A stretch of 64,000 nt of DNA from Brevundimonas sp. EYE_349. GTDB taxonomy: Bacteria; Pseudomonadota; Alphaproteobacteria; Caulobacterales; Caulobacteraceae. Location: positions 62,001 to 126,000 of the forward strand of contig NZ_JAHXPB010000001.1 in assembly GCF_023147505.1 (NCBI RefSeq), in the 5' to 3' direction. Both the position numbers and the translations under genes were made by a program. Below, in pieces: positions 17,194-26,577 of this stretch (positions are counted from its first letter, which is position 1; each line of letters opens with the position of its first letter). Under the pieces are notes generated by a model. It saw only the letters and a program-made list of their open reading frames with translations, had not been told where the DNA came from and did not search any database.

Positions 17194-17592
17194 ATGTTCA
17201 GCCAAGCAAGCGCATGGTCGGCGAGAGCCTTGGCGGCGCTACGGATCGTCGCCGGTCTGCTGTTTCTCGCCCACGGCCTGGTCAAGCTGTTCGGCTTCCC
17301 GGCGGGCGCCGAACCCGGCCAGCAGGACCTGCTTTCCCTGTTCGGCATCGGCGGAGCCATCGAGCTGGTGACGGGCGTGCTTCTGGTGCTGGGTCTGTTC
17401 ACCCGACCTGCGGCCTTCATCGCCTCGGGTCAGATGGCGGTGGCCTATTGGATGTTCCACTTCCCCCGGGACCCGATGCCGGCGGTGAATGGCGGCGATG
17501 CGGCCATCCTGTTCTGCCTTGTCTTCCTCTACGTCTTCACCGCCGGGCCGGGCGCCTGGAGCCTGGACGAGCGCGGCTCCAGACGGTTTTGA
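17194..17592 (+). CDS. DoxX family membrane protein
   Basis: Integral membrane protein of 132 residues with four hydrophobic helices and the DoxX signature (RIVAGLLFLAHGLVKLFGFP; GIGGAIELVTGVLLVLGLFTRPAAFI). A strong GGGAGG Shine-Dalgarno precedes ATG 17194, so I use this rather than the upstream in-frame ATG. It follows pirin on the same strand at 84 bp; pirin-DoxX neighbours are common and often associated with oxidative or electrophile stress, but no specific reaction can be assigned. Confidence 0.9.
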   Translation: MFSQASAWSARALAALRIVAGLLFLAHGLVKLFGFPAGAEPGQQDLLSLFGIGGAIELVTGVLLVLGLFTRPAAFIASGQMAVAYWMFHFPRDPMPAVNGGDAAILFCLVFLYVFTAGPGAWSLDERGSRRF

Positions 17593-17605
17593 TCCCGCAA
17601 GCGAA

Positions 17606-17636
17606 AGGGCCGCCCCGTGATCGACGGGGCGGCCCT
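17606..17636. terminator. Bidirectional terminator between convergent doxX and pip
   Basis: A perfect 13-bp stem (AGGGCCGCCCCGT with ACGGGGCGGCCCT) closes a 5-nt loop between two convergent genes. It is flanked by AA on one side and GGTT on the other. Placement and symmetry suggest it terminates transcripts from both directions. Confidence 0.82.
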
Positions 17637-17659
17637 GGTTCTCTGACCTGAGATCGGCT

Positions 17660-18634
17660 TCAGGCGGTCGCGGCCCAGTCGGTGGCGCGCACCAGGCTGT
17701 CGACGATGCCCGGCTCGGACGATGCGTGACCGGCGTCATCGACGATATTCAGATGCGCCTCGGGCCAGGCGCGGTGCAGGGCCCAGGCGCCGGAAATCGG
17801 CGTGACCACGTCGAACCGACCCTGGGCGATCCAGCACGGAATATGCCGCATCCGGTCCACATTCTTCAGGATCCAGCCGTCCTCCTCGAAGAAGCCGGCG
17901 TTGGTGAAGAACCAATTCTCGATCCGTGCGAAGGCCACGGCGAACTCCGGCTCGGCGAACTTCTCGGGCCGGGCGTTGGGGCCTTCCACGCTGACGGTCT
18001 CGCCCTCCCAGCTTGACCAGGCGACGGCGCACCGCTCGCGTTCCGCCACGTCGTCGCCGATCAGTCGTTTGTAATAGGCCGCCATCAGGTCGCCGCGCTC
18101 GGCCTCGGGGATCGGCTCCAGGAACCTTTCCCAAGCGTCGGGGAACATCATCGAGGCGCCGTCCTGATAGAACCAGTGCAACTCCTTCTTCGTCAGCAGG
18201 AAGATGCCGCGCAGGACCAGCGCCCTGACCCGCTCGGGGTGGGTGATGGCGTAGGCCATCGACAGCGTCGAACCCCACGATCCGCCAAACACCACCCATT
18301 TCTCGACGCCGCACAGAATTCGCAGCCGTTCGATGTCCGCGATCAGGGTCCAAGTGGTGTTGTCCTCCAGCGAGGCGTGGGGGCGCGACAGGCCGCAACC
18401 GCGCTGATCGAACATGATGATGCGATAGACGGCCGGATCGAAGAACCGGCGCATTCCCGGATTGACGGCGCCGCCTGGGCCGCCATGCAGCACGATGACC
18501 GGCACGCCGTGCGGATTGCCGGATTCCTCATAGTAGATTTCGTGCACGCCCTCGGTCCTCATCCAGCCGGAGGCATAGGCCTCAACCTCGGGATAGAGGA
18601 TGCGACGCGGATCAGCGGGCGCGGGGAAGGCCAT
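17660..18634 (-). CDS. pip: Proline iminopeptidase (S33)
   Basis: Alpha/beta-hydrolase of family S33 that releases N-terminal proline from peptides. The 324-residue product has the oxyanion segment VLHGGPGGAVNPGMRRFFDP, the FDQRGCGLSRPHA motif, the nucleophile elbow FGGSWGSTLSMAYA, and late acid/base segments (GRFDVVTP; DAGHASSEPG). Length and motifs match bacterial Pip closely. It is cytoplasmic, with no signal peptide. The DUF423 gene lies upstream in the opposite direction of transcription order (29 bp beyond pip's stop-distal end), but no functional link is evident. Confidence 0.95.
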   Translation of the reverse strand: MAFPAPADPRRILYPEVEAYASGWMRTEGVHEIYYEESGNPHGVPVIVLHGGPGGAVNPGMRRFFDPAVYRIIMFDQRGCGLSRPHASLEDNTTWTLIADIERLRILCGVEKWVVFGGSWGSTLSMAYAITHPERVRALVLRGIFLLTKKELHWFYQDGASMMFPDAWERFLEPIPEAERGDLMAAYYKRLIGDDVAERERCAVAWSSWEGETVSVEGPNARPEKFAEPEFAVAFARIENWFFTNAGFFEEDGWILKNVDRMRHIPCWIAQGRFDVVTPISGAWALHRAWPEAHLNIVDDAGHASSEPGIVDSLVRATDWAATA

Positions 18635-18663
18635 GCAGGGGTCTTTCTACTCGGACGAAACGG

Positions 18664-19020
18664 TCAGGAACGAAGGGCGGCGAAGGCGAGGCACAGCCAT
18701 CCGGCGATCATCAGCGCCCCGCCGATGGGGGCGATCACGCCGAAGGCCGGCACGCCGAGGAAGGCGATCAGCAGCAGGGACAAACAGAAGACCAGACCCC
18801 CGACGGACGCGAGCCAGCCGGCCACGGACGTCAACCGCCCGCCCGCTTGCCATTGAACGGCGGCGACCGCCAGAACCGCATGGATCAACTGATACTGGGC
18901 GCCGGTGGTCAGCAGGGTCTTGATCTGCGGCCCCGCGCCATGCGCGGCGAAGGCCCCGACGGCGACCGCCATGGCGCCGTTCAGGGCGGCGAAGAGGATC
19001 AGTTTGCGACTCACGATCAT
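18664..19020 (-). CDS. DUF423 family membrane protein
   Basis: Small membrane protein of 118 residues with four hydrophobic helices. It carries the family pattern LFAALNGAMAVAVGAFAAHG near the N-terminus and LIHAVLAVAA in the second helix. DUF423 proteins (YwdK/YgdD type) are widespread and have no established function. It lies 29 bp upstream of pip on the same strand and could be co-transcribed. Confidence 0.9.
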   Translation of the reverse strand: MIVSRKLILFAALNGAMAVAVGAFAAHGAGPQIKTLLTTGAQYQLIHAVLAVAAVQWQAGGRLTSVAGWLASVGGLVFCLSLLLIAFLGVPAFGVIAPIGGALMIAGWLCLAFAALRS

Positions 19021-19063
19021 CTGGCCAACCTAGACCGTAGATCGACCCCTGTCTTTCGCTCGT

Positions 19064-19696
19064 TCACCCGGCGCGGGGCAGGGGCGTCAGGTGGCTGGCC
19101 ATGGCCGAGGCGGCGGCCTTGACGCCCTTGCGCACGGCGGCCTCATTGGCGGGGGCAGGTGCGCGCAGCAGGCCGATGGAGGGCGTCAAGGGCCCATCCG
19201 GCAGATCGGCCAGCACCCGGTAGAGCAGATAGGAACCGGCGTCCTCTTCCGCCTCGGACGAAGCGTCGGCTTCAAGACCCGCAGCGGTCAGGGCGCGCAC
19301 GATGTCGGCGACCGGCGCCGTGGCGCGGGCGACGCCGGGGCCGGTGCTGGACAGGCGATGCTTGTGATCCAGCGTCCGGTTTTCGGCCCGCATCTGGACC
19401 CGGAAGCCTTGACCCTTGTGCGTGCGGCCCACCAGCAGGACGGCGCGGCAGTCGCCGCTGCCCAGATGCGCCGCCAGGGTCGAGGCCAGGGCGTCGGGAT
19501 CGTTGCCGACGATGGGCACGGCGCGTGCGCCCGCCGGGCTCCAGATTTCGCCGGAAAGGTCCTCGACCAAATCCCAGCCCGTGTCCTCGCCCTCATAGGC
19601 GCAGATGATGATGCCGGGGCGGCGGTCGCCGTTTCGGGTGTCGGCGTCCGCCGCCCTGTCCATTTCACTCATCGTGCCGGCCATCGCCATGCCCAT
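19064..19696 (-). CDS. Pyroglutamyl-peptidase-like protein (C15 fold, active site doubtful)
   Basis: About 210 residues. The C-terminal half resembles peptidase C15: AGLEADASSEAEEDAGSYLL corresponds to the region where active Pcp enzymes read S-x-D-A-G-x-Y-L-C-N. Here the catalytic cysteine position reads Leu, so peptidase activity is unlikely. The N-terminal half (PGIIICAYEGEDTGWDLVEDL) contains the beta-strand and loop typical of that fold in loose form. The start is uncertain, with several in-frame ATGs between 19664 and 19696. It follows tipN by about 60 bp on the same strand. The family call is tentative. Confidence 0.6.
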   Translation of the reverse strand: MGMAMAGTMSEMDRAADADTRNGDRRPGIIICAYEGEDTGWDLVEDLSGEIWSPAGARAVPIVGNDPDALASTLAAHLGSGDCRAVLLVGRTHKGQGFRVQMRAENRTLDHKHRLSSTGPGVARATAPVADIVRALTAAGLEADASSEAEEDAGSYLLYRVLADLPDGPLTPSIGLLRAPAPANEAAVRKGVKAAASAMASHLTPLPRAG

Positions 19697-19756
19697 GACA
19701 GTTCGGTGACCCGCAAGTGGCGGCAACTGGAGGGCATCGTCAAGTCCCGTCGCTCC

Positions 19757-22315
19757 CTAGCCCAGATCGCCGACAGCGGCGTCCAGCAGCATGAAGGCGC
19801 GTCCGGCGTCCGACGCCAGGGCGGTCTGAACCGCCGCCGCATCGCCCGCGCGGGCCGAAGCAGCCAGGCCGCCCGCGAAATGGCGCACATAGCGTTCGGC
19901 GTCGGCGCGCAGTTCGGCGTCGCTGAGCACCCGGCGCGACACGCTGCGAACGGCGGCCGGCGCCACGCGGCGCACGATCTGGCGGCCGCCGTCCGGGTCG
20001 CCCTTGCCGATGGCGCGCGCCGCTTCCTCGACACGGGAGCGCGGGAGAAGGGCGTTGGGATCGACGCCCATACGGCGAATGGCGGCCATCACCCGCTCGG
20101 ACAGGGCCTCGGCCTCTGCCGGCGTGGGGCCGGCCGCCGCAGCGGGAGTGTCCAGGTTCAGGGGCGGCTCGTCACCGTCATCCTGGGCGACCAGGTCGCT
20201 CCAGTCCAGGCGTTCGTCGGCCACGGGACGCGGGGTTTCGGTCGGCTCAAGCCGCAAGCGGCTGCGTAGACCGAACTTGCGCTCTTCGACAGGCTGCGGA
20301 ACCGGCGTCCGAGCAGCACGCGGTTCGACGCGTTCGGGTTCGGGGGGCGCCTCGCGACGACGGGCAGGGGAGGCGTCGCCGGACACGACGCCCATGAGCC
20401 GAACGGCCTCGGTCAGCATGTCGTAGTTGCGGCGCACCCGCTCCTGGAAGCCCAGATCCAGGGCCTCGGTGTCCTCGGCGGCCTTGCGCGAGGCGGCGGA
20501 CAGCGACGCCAGGCCGTCCTCGACCGTCGCGCGCACGGCCTCGGCGCGAACACGGGCTTCCTGGGGCAGGCGGGCGGCGCGCTCGTCGATGTCCGCGACG
20601 GCGGTGTCGATCTCGGACAGGGCCTCGTTCAGGCGGCCGACCAGGGTCTCCAGGCGATTGACCATCCGCTCGCCGGCCTCCTCGACCATGCCGGACGTTT
20701 CGCTCACGATGCGGCGCGCGTCCTCGATACGGGCGTCGGCGGCGTTATCGGCCTTCTGCGCCGCATCGAACAGGGTTTCGCCCAGGCGGTCGGCGCGCAG
20801 ACGGGCCTGTTCGGCGGCGTCGGCGGCGGCGGCGCGGGAGTCCTCAGCGGTGGCGCGCATCTGCTCCAGGGCGCGGCGCGTCTCCTCCATCAGAGCGTCG
20901 CGGGCCTCAGCGGCCAAGGCCTCGAAGCGGTCCAGCGCGACCTTGGTGGCGGAATCGAAACCGTCAGCCTCGCGCTGAGACATGTCCACCAAGGCGCGGA
21001 ACTGGTCGGCGGCGGCCTCGACCAGATCGCGCAGGGCGTCGACCGAGGTCTGGGCCGTGCGGTCCAGGTCGCCGGCGGCGCTGCGGGTCGCGGACAGATG
21101 TTCGATCAACTGGGCGCGCTGGCTCTCGACCTGGGCGGAGAAATCCTCCTGATCGGTGCGCAGCGCATAGGCGGCGGTGACCAGCGAGGCGCGTTGTTGG
21201 CCCAGGCCCTCTTCGACCGACTGAATCTGTTCGGCCACGCCAGAGCCGGCGTTCTCCAGCCGGATCGTCTGGCGGGCCAGATCGTCCGCCGCGACGCGAG
21301 CGGCGTCCTGGGCCTCGCCGGCGGCGGCCGCCAGATCGGCGGCGCGGGCGGCGAGCGCGGCCTCGGCCTCGCGCAACTGGGCCTGGGCCAGGTCCGAGGC
21401 GTCGGCGACCATGCGCGACTGGCGTTCGACCGCGTCGATCACCCCGGTCGCCTGAGTGTCCAAGTGAAGGCCAAGCGTCTGCATATGATCGCGTTCGCGA
21501 CCCAGGTTCTCAGCCAGGCGACGAGCGGTGCGGCCGGCGTTGTCAGCCGCCTCGTTAAGGCGCGCCGTCTCCTCGGCCAAGGCTTCGCGCAGCAGGGCCA
21601 TGTCGGCGCGCGCCCGCTCGGCCGCCAGGGCGGCGTGGTCGATGTCGGATCGCAGGGATTGAAGCACGTCGCCGGTCTGCTGGGCGGCCAGCGCCGTCGG
21701 GGCCACCAGCGCCTCGGCCAGTTGCCGCGCGCGACGGGTCTCGGCCGCCAGTCCCGCACCTTGCCGCACGGCATGGGCCAGCATGATGGCCAAGCCTGCC
21801 GGGGCCAAGGCGATCAGGGCGTAGATGGCGATCCGCAACGGGTCCAACTCGGCCCCGCCGGCCCCGAACTCATAGGCGGCCCAGGAGGCGACCCCGCCGA
21901 TCCAAAGGGCTGAGGCGATGCCGGCGATCAGATAGGCGTGGCGGCCGGACGGCTCGCTGGCGCGCTTGGTTGCGAGCGGCTTCACGGCTGGAGGCGACGA
22001 CAGTTCGAACGGGGCCGGGGGCTTGCCGGTCGCGACGGCCAACTCGACCTCGGCGGTCAGTTCGGGCGATGGCGCGTGCTGGGCCTTAGCGGCGCGTTCT
22101 TCGGCCAGACGCTGTTCTTCCAGCAGGCGACGACGACGCCGTTCGGACATCGGTCTTTCGAACGTGGGCTGCACGATTTCCAGATCTGCGTCGGTCAACG
22201 GTTCTGGTTCGAAAGAAGCGTCGGCGACGGGCGTCTCCTCGATGGACGGCGCATCGACGGGCGCGACCACGTCCTCGTCGGTCAGCTTCAGCGGCGGCCG
22301 TTTGGGAGACTTCAT
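19757..22315 (-). CDS. tipN: TipN-like polar coiled-coil membrane protein
   Basis: Protein of 852 residues. It has a charged, proline-rich N-terminus (1-125), two adjacent transmembrane helices at about 127-149 and 159-182, and then some 450 residues of continuous Ala/Glu/Arg-rich coiled coil. The tail is rich in Pro and Arg, with a short C-terminal globular region (MAAIRRMGVDPNALLPRSR onward). This architecture and length match TipN, the Caulobacter birth-scar protein that marks the new pole and directs flagellum placement. The call rests on architecture and taxon rather than alignment; a generic coiled-coil membrane protein is the alternative. Confidence 0.75.
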   Translation of the reverse strand: MKSPKRPPLKLTDEDVVAPVDAPSIEETPVADASFEPEPLTDADLEIVQPTFERPMSERRRRRLLEEQRLAEERAAKAQHAPSPELTAEVELAVATGKPPAPFELSSPPAVKPLATKRASEPSGRHAYLIAGIASALWIGGVASWAAYEFGAGGAELDPLRIAIYALIALAPAGLAIMLAHAVRQGAGLAAETRRARQLAEALVAPTALAAQQTGDVLQSLRSDIDHAALAAERARADMALLREALAEETARLNEAADNAGRTARRLAENLGRERDHMQTLGLHLDTQATGVIDAVERQSRMVADASDLAQAQLREAEAALAARAADLAAAAGEAQDAARVAADDLARQTIRLENAGSGVAEQIQSVEEGLGQQRASLVTAAYALRTDQEDFSAQVESQRAQLIEHLSATRSAAGDLDRTAQTSVDALRDLVEAAADQFRALVDMSQREADGFDSATKVALDRFEALAAEARDALMEETRRALEQMRATAEDSRAAAADAAEQARLRADRLGETLFDAAQKADNAADARIEDARRIVSETSGMVEEAGERMVNRLETLVGRLNEALSEIDTAVADIDERAARLPQEARVRAEAVRATVEDGLASLSAASRKAAEDTEALDLGFQERVRRNYDMLTEAVRLMGVVSGDASPARRREAPPEPERVEPRAARTPVPQPVEERKFGLRSRLRLEPTETPRPVADERLDWSDLVAQDDGDEPPLNLDTPAAAAGPTPAEAEALSERVMAAIRRMGVDPNALLPRSRVEEAARAIGKGDPDGGRQIVRRVAPAAVRSVSRRVLSDAELRADAERYVRHFAGGLAASARAGDAAAVQTALASDAGRAFMLLDAAVGDLG

Positions 22316-22440
22316 CAGTTCAAAAACTCGATCTCTACGCAGGCGTCCGACAGCGCCGTCCAGACCCTAGAACAGGAATGAGGCAGACGGAACCTGCTGG
22401 CGCGCGTAAGCTGTCGATCACCGACGAACAGGCCGCTATG

Positions 22441-22623
22441 TCAGCAGCCGCGACTGCTCTCGACCATGACCGTGGACGAAGCGGCGCCGTCGCGACACTC
22501 GGCCACGCGATGGACCTCGCGGTCGGAATGGTTGGTGGTGTGCGTGTCCACGCCGAACTGCGACAGGACGGCTGCGGCCAGCAAAGCGATGAAGCCGGCG
22601 ATCAGTTCGACCAGCGCCTGCAT
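22441..22623 (-). CDS. Small single-helix membrane protein
   Basis: Sixty-residue product beginning MQALVELIAGFIALLAAAVL, a single predicted membrane helix, then a polar tail with two cysteines (AEC and the terminal GC). A strong purine-rich Shine-Dalgarno (GGGAGGGTGG) ends immediately before ATG 22623, which makes translation plausible. No family recognised. It is divergent from the PLD gene (171 bp apart). Confidence 0.6.
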   Translation of the reverse strand: MQALVELIAGFIALLAAAVLSQFGVDTHTTNHSDREVHRVAECRDGAASSTVMVESSRGC

Positions 22624-22794
22624 TCCACCCTCCCTCGCGGCCTGAATGGCCATGCGCCTTATGCCTCAGATCGGCGAACGTCACAATCCCGCCTTAAGGC
22701 CTGCGTTCTGAAAGATTGACCCGACGCCAAGCGCATGAAACGGAGAACCTAGGCGCTCCGACACCGTGTCACGCGAATCAGGCAGAGGGGTTGC

Positions 22795-24273
22795 ATGGGG
22801 CAAGGCGGCGATAGTTACGACGGCAGTTTGCTGGAGCCGGGGCCGGGTCTGTGGACCTCGGCCGTCGCCCATCGGTTCTCCGTGCTTATGGAGAACGAGG
22901 CCTATTTCGACGCCCTATCCTCGGCCATCCAGAAGGCGGAACGGTCCATCGTCCTTCTGGGCTGGCAGTTCGATCCGCGCACCCATCTGGATCCCGAAAC
23001 GCGGCCGGGCGACAAGAGCGCCGAGATCGGACGCCAGCTTAGACTGCTGGTCAAGAAGAAGCCCGATCTGGACGTGCGGCTGCTGATCTGGAAATCGCCC
23101 CTGCTGATCGCGGCGTCGCAGGGCTTCTATCCCCATCGCGCTCAGCGCTGGTTCCGCAAGCGGATGGTGGAGTTCCGTCTGGATTCGCCCGGCCCCATCG
23201 GCGCCTGCCACCATCAGAAGGTGGTGGTGATCGACGACAAGCTGGCCTTTTGCGGCGGGGGCGACATCTCGACCGACCGCTGGGACTCCGACGAACATCT
23301 GGACGGTGATCCGCGCCGCGCCCTGCCCAGCGGCGTCATCTGCAAGGCGCGGCACGAAGTGATGTCGGTTATGGACGGTCCGGCGGCGCGGGCGCTGGCC
23401 GATCTGGCGCGCGAACGCTGGTTCAAGGCGACGTGGGAACGCACCATTCCCGATCAGGTCGACGGCGATCCGTGGCCCGACGACGTTCCGGTCCAGATGA
23501 CGGACGTGCCGGTCGGCATCGCCCGCACCGAGCCGAAATGGGCCGGTCGGCACGAGGTGCGCGAGAGCGAGGCCCTGCATCTGGAGTCCATTCGGCGCGC
23601 CAAACGGCTGATCTATCTGGAGAACCAGTATTTCACATCGCCGGTGATCGCCGCCGCTCTGGCGCAGCGTCTGGCCGAGCCGGACGGGCCGCAGATCATC
23701 GTCGTCTCAACCGCCAAGAGCCCCAGCTGGTTCGACAGCCTGACGATGGATACGGCCCGCGCTGAGGTGCTTTACCGGCTGGAGCAGGCGGACAAGTTCA
23801 ACCGTTTCTTCGCCTTCGCCCCCCTGACCGAGGACGGCGACCGCATCATCGTCCACGCTAAGATGTCGATCATCGACGACCGGCTGATAAGGATCGGGTC
23901 CACCAATCTGAACAACCGTTCGATGGGCTTGGATACCGAATGCGACATCGCCGCCGAACCGACAGACGCGGCGGGGCGCGCGGCGATCACCGCCCACCGC
24001 CATCGCACCATCGCCCACTGGCTGGGCGTCGCGACCGAGGATTATGCGGCGGTGGAAGCGGTGTTCGGCTCGGTCGGCCAGGCGATCTGCAGCTTCGAGA
24101 CGGATCGACTGAAGCCGCTGGGTTCGGAGCCGCCTACCCGCATCCAGCGGATGTTCGCGGAATGGCAGCTGGGCGATCCTACATCCTCCACCGACGCCTG
24201 GCGGCCCTGGAAGCGGCTGAACCGCTCGCACCGGACGCGACCGATCTCCGAAGGCGGTCAGGCGCCCGGCTGA
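22795..24273 (+). CDS. Phospholipase D-family phosphodiesterase
   Basis: Protein of 492 residues with two HKD catalytic motifs. The first has H140, K142 and D147 (HHQKVVVIDD); the second has H354, K356 and D361 (HAKMSIIDDRLIRIGSTNLNNRS). Each is followed by the usual GG/GS-x-N segment. This domain arrangement fits bacterial PLDs or transphosphatidylases related to cardiolipin synthases. There is no N-terminal membrane helix, which argues against a typical ClsA. The substrate is unknown. Its 3' end overlaps the convergent EEP gene by 16 bp. Confidence 0.92.
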   Translation: MGQGGDSYDGSLLEPGPGLWTSAVAHRFSVLMENEAYFDALSSAIQKAERSIVLLGWQFDPRTHLDPETRPGDKSAEIGRQLRLLVKKKPDLDVRLLIWKSPLLIAASQGFYPHRAQRWFRKRMVEFRLDSPGPIGACHHQKVVVIDDKLAFCGGGDISTDRWDSDEHLDGDPRRALPSGVICKARHEVMSVMDGPAARALADLARERWFKATWERTIPDQVDGDPWPDDVPVQMTDVPVGIARTEPKWAGRHEVRESEALHLESIRRAKRLIYLENQYFTSPVIAAALAQRLAEPDGPQIIVVSTAKSPSWFDSLTMDTARAEVLYRLEQADKFNRFFAFAPLTEDGDRIIVHAKMSIIDDRLIRIGSTNLNNRSMGLDTECDIAAEPTDAAGRAAITAHRHRTIAHWLGVATEDYAAVEAVFGSVGQAICSFETDRLKPLGSEPPTRIQRMFAEWQLGDPTSSTDAWRPWKRLNRSHRTRPISEGGQAPG

Positions 24274-24995
24274 ACCACGTCGAAATCGACGATCAGCGGC
24301 AGATGATCCGACGCCACCCGCGCCAGCGGCGAAAAGGCCGAGCGCACTGCGCGTATCCGAATGTGCGGGCTGACGAAGCAGTGGTCGATACGGATGGCCG
24401 GAAAGGCCGAGGGGAAGGTCTTGACGCTGGGCTTGACGCCCAGTTGACGCTGGCAGTCTTCAAGAGTGCGGCACAGGGTCTGATAGGGACGGGTGATCGA
24501 GGTGGCGTTGAAGTCCCCCGCCAACAGGATCGGTCCGGCGCAGCCGCCCAGCCAGCCCGGCCCGATCAGGGCCGCCGCCTGCAGGCGCTGTTCGCGCGGG
24601 ACCAGACCCAGATGGGTGTTGAAGACGTTCAGGGCCACACCGTCGATCTCGATCTCGGACCAGATGGCGCCGCGCGGCTCAAGCCCGGGAATGCCTGTGA
24701 CGGTCGGCAGGGCGTCGGCGCGGATCAGCCGTTCAGGATGGGCGGTCAGGATGGCGTCGCCATACAGTTCCGCCTCGACCCGCATCGCCGGGTGAAAGCG
24801 CGAGGTCATGGCCAGACCATCGGCGATGGCGCGCGCCTGATCCACGCCATTGGTCCGCGACCGGCCTACATCCAGCTCTTGCAGGCAGACGATGTCCGGC
24901 TCGTATTCGCCGATGACGGCGACGATACGGTCGACATCGAGACGACGGTCTGTGCCGACGCAGCGGTGAACATTGTAGGTGAGAAGGCGGGGCAT
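24258..24995 (-). CDS. Endonuclease/exonuclease/phosphatase family protein
   Basis: EEP-superfamily metal-dependent phosphodiesterase of 245 residues. Visible active-site blocks are LTYNVHRCVGTDRRLDVDRI, CLQELD (metal Glu), FNTHLG, LLAGDFNATS (Asp/Asn) and the C-terminal VASDHLPLIVDFD with the catalytic His. No signal peptide or membrane helix is present. It is often found next to PLD-like genes in Proteobacteria, and here the two converge. Substrate could be a lipid headgroup or nucleic acid; the sequence does not decide. Confidence 0.9.
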   Translation of the reverse strand: MPRLLTYNVHRCVGTDRRLDVDRIVAVIGEYEPDIVCLQELDVGRSRTNGVDQARAIADGLAMTSRFHPAMRVEAELYGDAILTAHPERLIRADALPTVTGIPGLEPRGAIWSEIEIDGVALNVFNTHLGLVPREQRLQAAALIGPGWLGGCAGPILLAGDFNATSITRPYQTLCRTLEDCQRQLGVKPSVKTFPSAFPAIRIDHCFVSPHIRIRAVRSAFSPLARVASDHLPLIVDFDVVQPGA

Positions 24996-25069
24996 GGGGG
25001 GGCTATGGCGTCTGGCTTCGACGTGGGCCTAGGCCTTCTGGCCCCGGAATGCGACCCCGATACGACGAT

Positions 25070-25747
25070 TCACAACAGGATCAGATGATCCGGCAACTCA
25101 TTGGGATTGTCCGGTCGCGGCGGGAAGTGCCTGGCCAGCACCTGGCCGCACAGGGCGACGGCGGCTGAAAAGCCCTCGACCAGCCGGTCTTCGCGCAGTT
25201 CGCGGGTCAGGGCGTCCACCGCCTGAGCCCAGTCGGCTTCTTCCACCTCGGCGTGAATGGCTTCGTCAGCGATCAACTCGACCTGATGTTCGTCCAGGGC
25301 GGCGAAGATCAGGACGCCGGTGCGTTCGCGCGTGACATGGACGCCGTGGGCCAGGAACTGCTGCAGGGCCGCTTCTCGCACCCGTCCGCGTCGCACGCCG
25401 GCCGGCGTGGACAGGCGGCGCAGGGCGGGAATGCGGGTCAGCAGGAAGACGCTCACGAACACCACCGCCTGCGACAGGGCGTATATGGCCAGGGTCTGTC
25501 CGGTGCTCGCCGCCTCGGCCGCCCGATGCGCGGCCTCCCAGCCGCCGCCGGGCCAACGCAGGTCCAGAACGAAGGGGACGAAGACGATGGGAGCGATCAG
25601 GGCCGCGCCCGCCGCCCACGCCAGGCTGACGTCCAGATAGGACGAGACGCGCCGCGATACGACGCAGAAGATTTCGCCCGAGGTCTGGGCCTCGGCGCCG
25701 GCGATGGCCGCTGCGATGCGGGCGCGGTCGTTGTCCGTGATCTGCAT
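25070..25747 (-). CDS. TPM-domain membrane protein (short form)
   Basis: TPM-fold protein of 225 residues. It has an N-terminal segment ([24 protein letters not shown]), two membrane helices at about 42-65 and 90-110, and then the [24 protein letters not shown] TPM core (here [18 protein letters not shown]). I chose ATG 25747 over 25753 because AGGAGG lies 6 nt before it and it forms TGATG with the upstream gene's stop. It is the third gene of lemA-TPM-TPM. TPM proteins include photosystem-II repair factors and bacterial phosphatases; activity here is unknown. Confidence 0.87.
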   Translation of the reverse strand: MQITDNDRARIAAAIAGAEAQTSGEIFCVVSRRVSSYLDVSLAWAAGAALIAPIVFVPFVLDLRWPGGGWEAAHRAAEAASTGQTLAIYALSQAVVFVSVFLLTRIPALRRLSTPAGVRRGRVREAALQQFLAHGVHVTRERTGVLIFAALDEHQVELIADEAIHAEVEEADWAQAVDALTRELREDRLVEGFSAAVALCGQVLARHFPPRPDNPNELPDHLILL

Positions 25748-26577
25748 CACCATCCTCCTGACGCGCCGCCGCCGCCGAAGCCGCCGCCGCCTCCGCCAAA
25801 TCCACCCCCGCCGCCGAAGCCGCCGCCTCCGCCGCCCCAACCCCCGCCGCCGCGTCCTGAATCGCGCAGCGCCTCGGACGCCGCCCACAGCAGGACGGAG
25901 CCGACGCCGCTGCGCCGTCCGCGACCGGATCGCGCGGCGGCCAAGAACATGAACAGGAAGATGATCGCGACGATCACCAGAGGCGCGATGGAGCCGCCCT
26001 TGTCCTTGGCCTGTTCGTCCGCGACGGCCTGGGCGCGGGCCTGGGCTTCGGCGGGATCGAGCGACAGTTGCGCGATCAGCGCATCCACGCCCTTGACCAC
26101 GCCGGTCTTGTAGTCGCCGTCGCGGAAGGACGGCAGGATGTCGTTGCGGATGACCTGGGAAGAGAAGGCGTCGGTCAGGATCGGCTCCAACCCATAGCCC
26201 ACCTCGACCCGGACCTTGCGCTCATTGGGCGCGACGATCAGCATGGCGCCGTTGTCCTTTTCCTTCTGACCGATGCCCCAGGCGCGACCCAGCTGATAGC
26301 CGTAGTCCTCGATCTCCTGATCCTGGAGGCTGCTGACGGTCACGACGACAAGCTGGTCGGTGGTCGCGGCTTCCAGCGTCTGCAGCTTCTCGGTCAGGGC
26401 CTGTTCGGTCGCGGGATCGAGCAAACCAGCCTGATCAACCACGCGGCCGCTCAGGGGCGGAAAGTCGATCTTGGACTGCGCCATCGCCGGAACGGCGAAC
26501 AGCAGCAGGACCGCCAGGCCGATCAACCAGCCGGCGACGTCGGTCGGACGTCGCCCCGGCGTGAGCAGGCGTGTCAC
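25747..26577 (-). CDS. TPM-domain protein with glycine-rich tail (YgcG-like)
   Basis: Secreted or membrane-anchored TPM protein of 276 residues. Features are an N-terminal hydrophobic signal ([18 protein letters not shown]), a TPM domain ([59 protein letters not shown]), a membrane helix near 195-213 and an almost pure Gly/Phe/Ser tail from about residue 240. This is the YgcG layout that normally accompanies LemA, and the gene overlaps lemA by 4 nt. The tail is typical of the family rather than an assembly artefact. Confidence 0.9.
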   Translation of the reverse strand: MTRLLTPGRRPTDVAGWLIGLAVLLLFAVPAMAQSKIDFPPLSGRVVDQAGLLDPATEQALTEKLQTLEAATTDQLVVVTVSSLQDQEIEDYGYQLGRAWGIGQKEKDNGAMLIVAPNERKVRVEVGYGLEPILTDAFSSQVIRNDILPSFRDGDYKTGVVKGVDALIAQLSLDPAEAQARAQAVADEQAKDKGGSIAPLVIVAIIFLFMFLAAARSGRGRRSGVGSVLLWAASEALRDSGRGGGGWGGGGGGFGGGGGFGGGGGGFGGGGASGGW

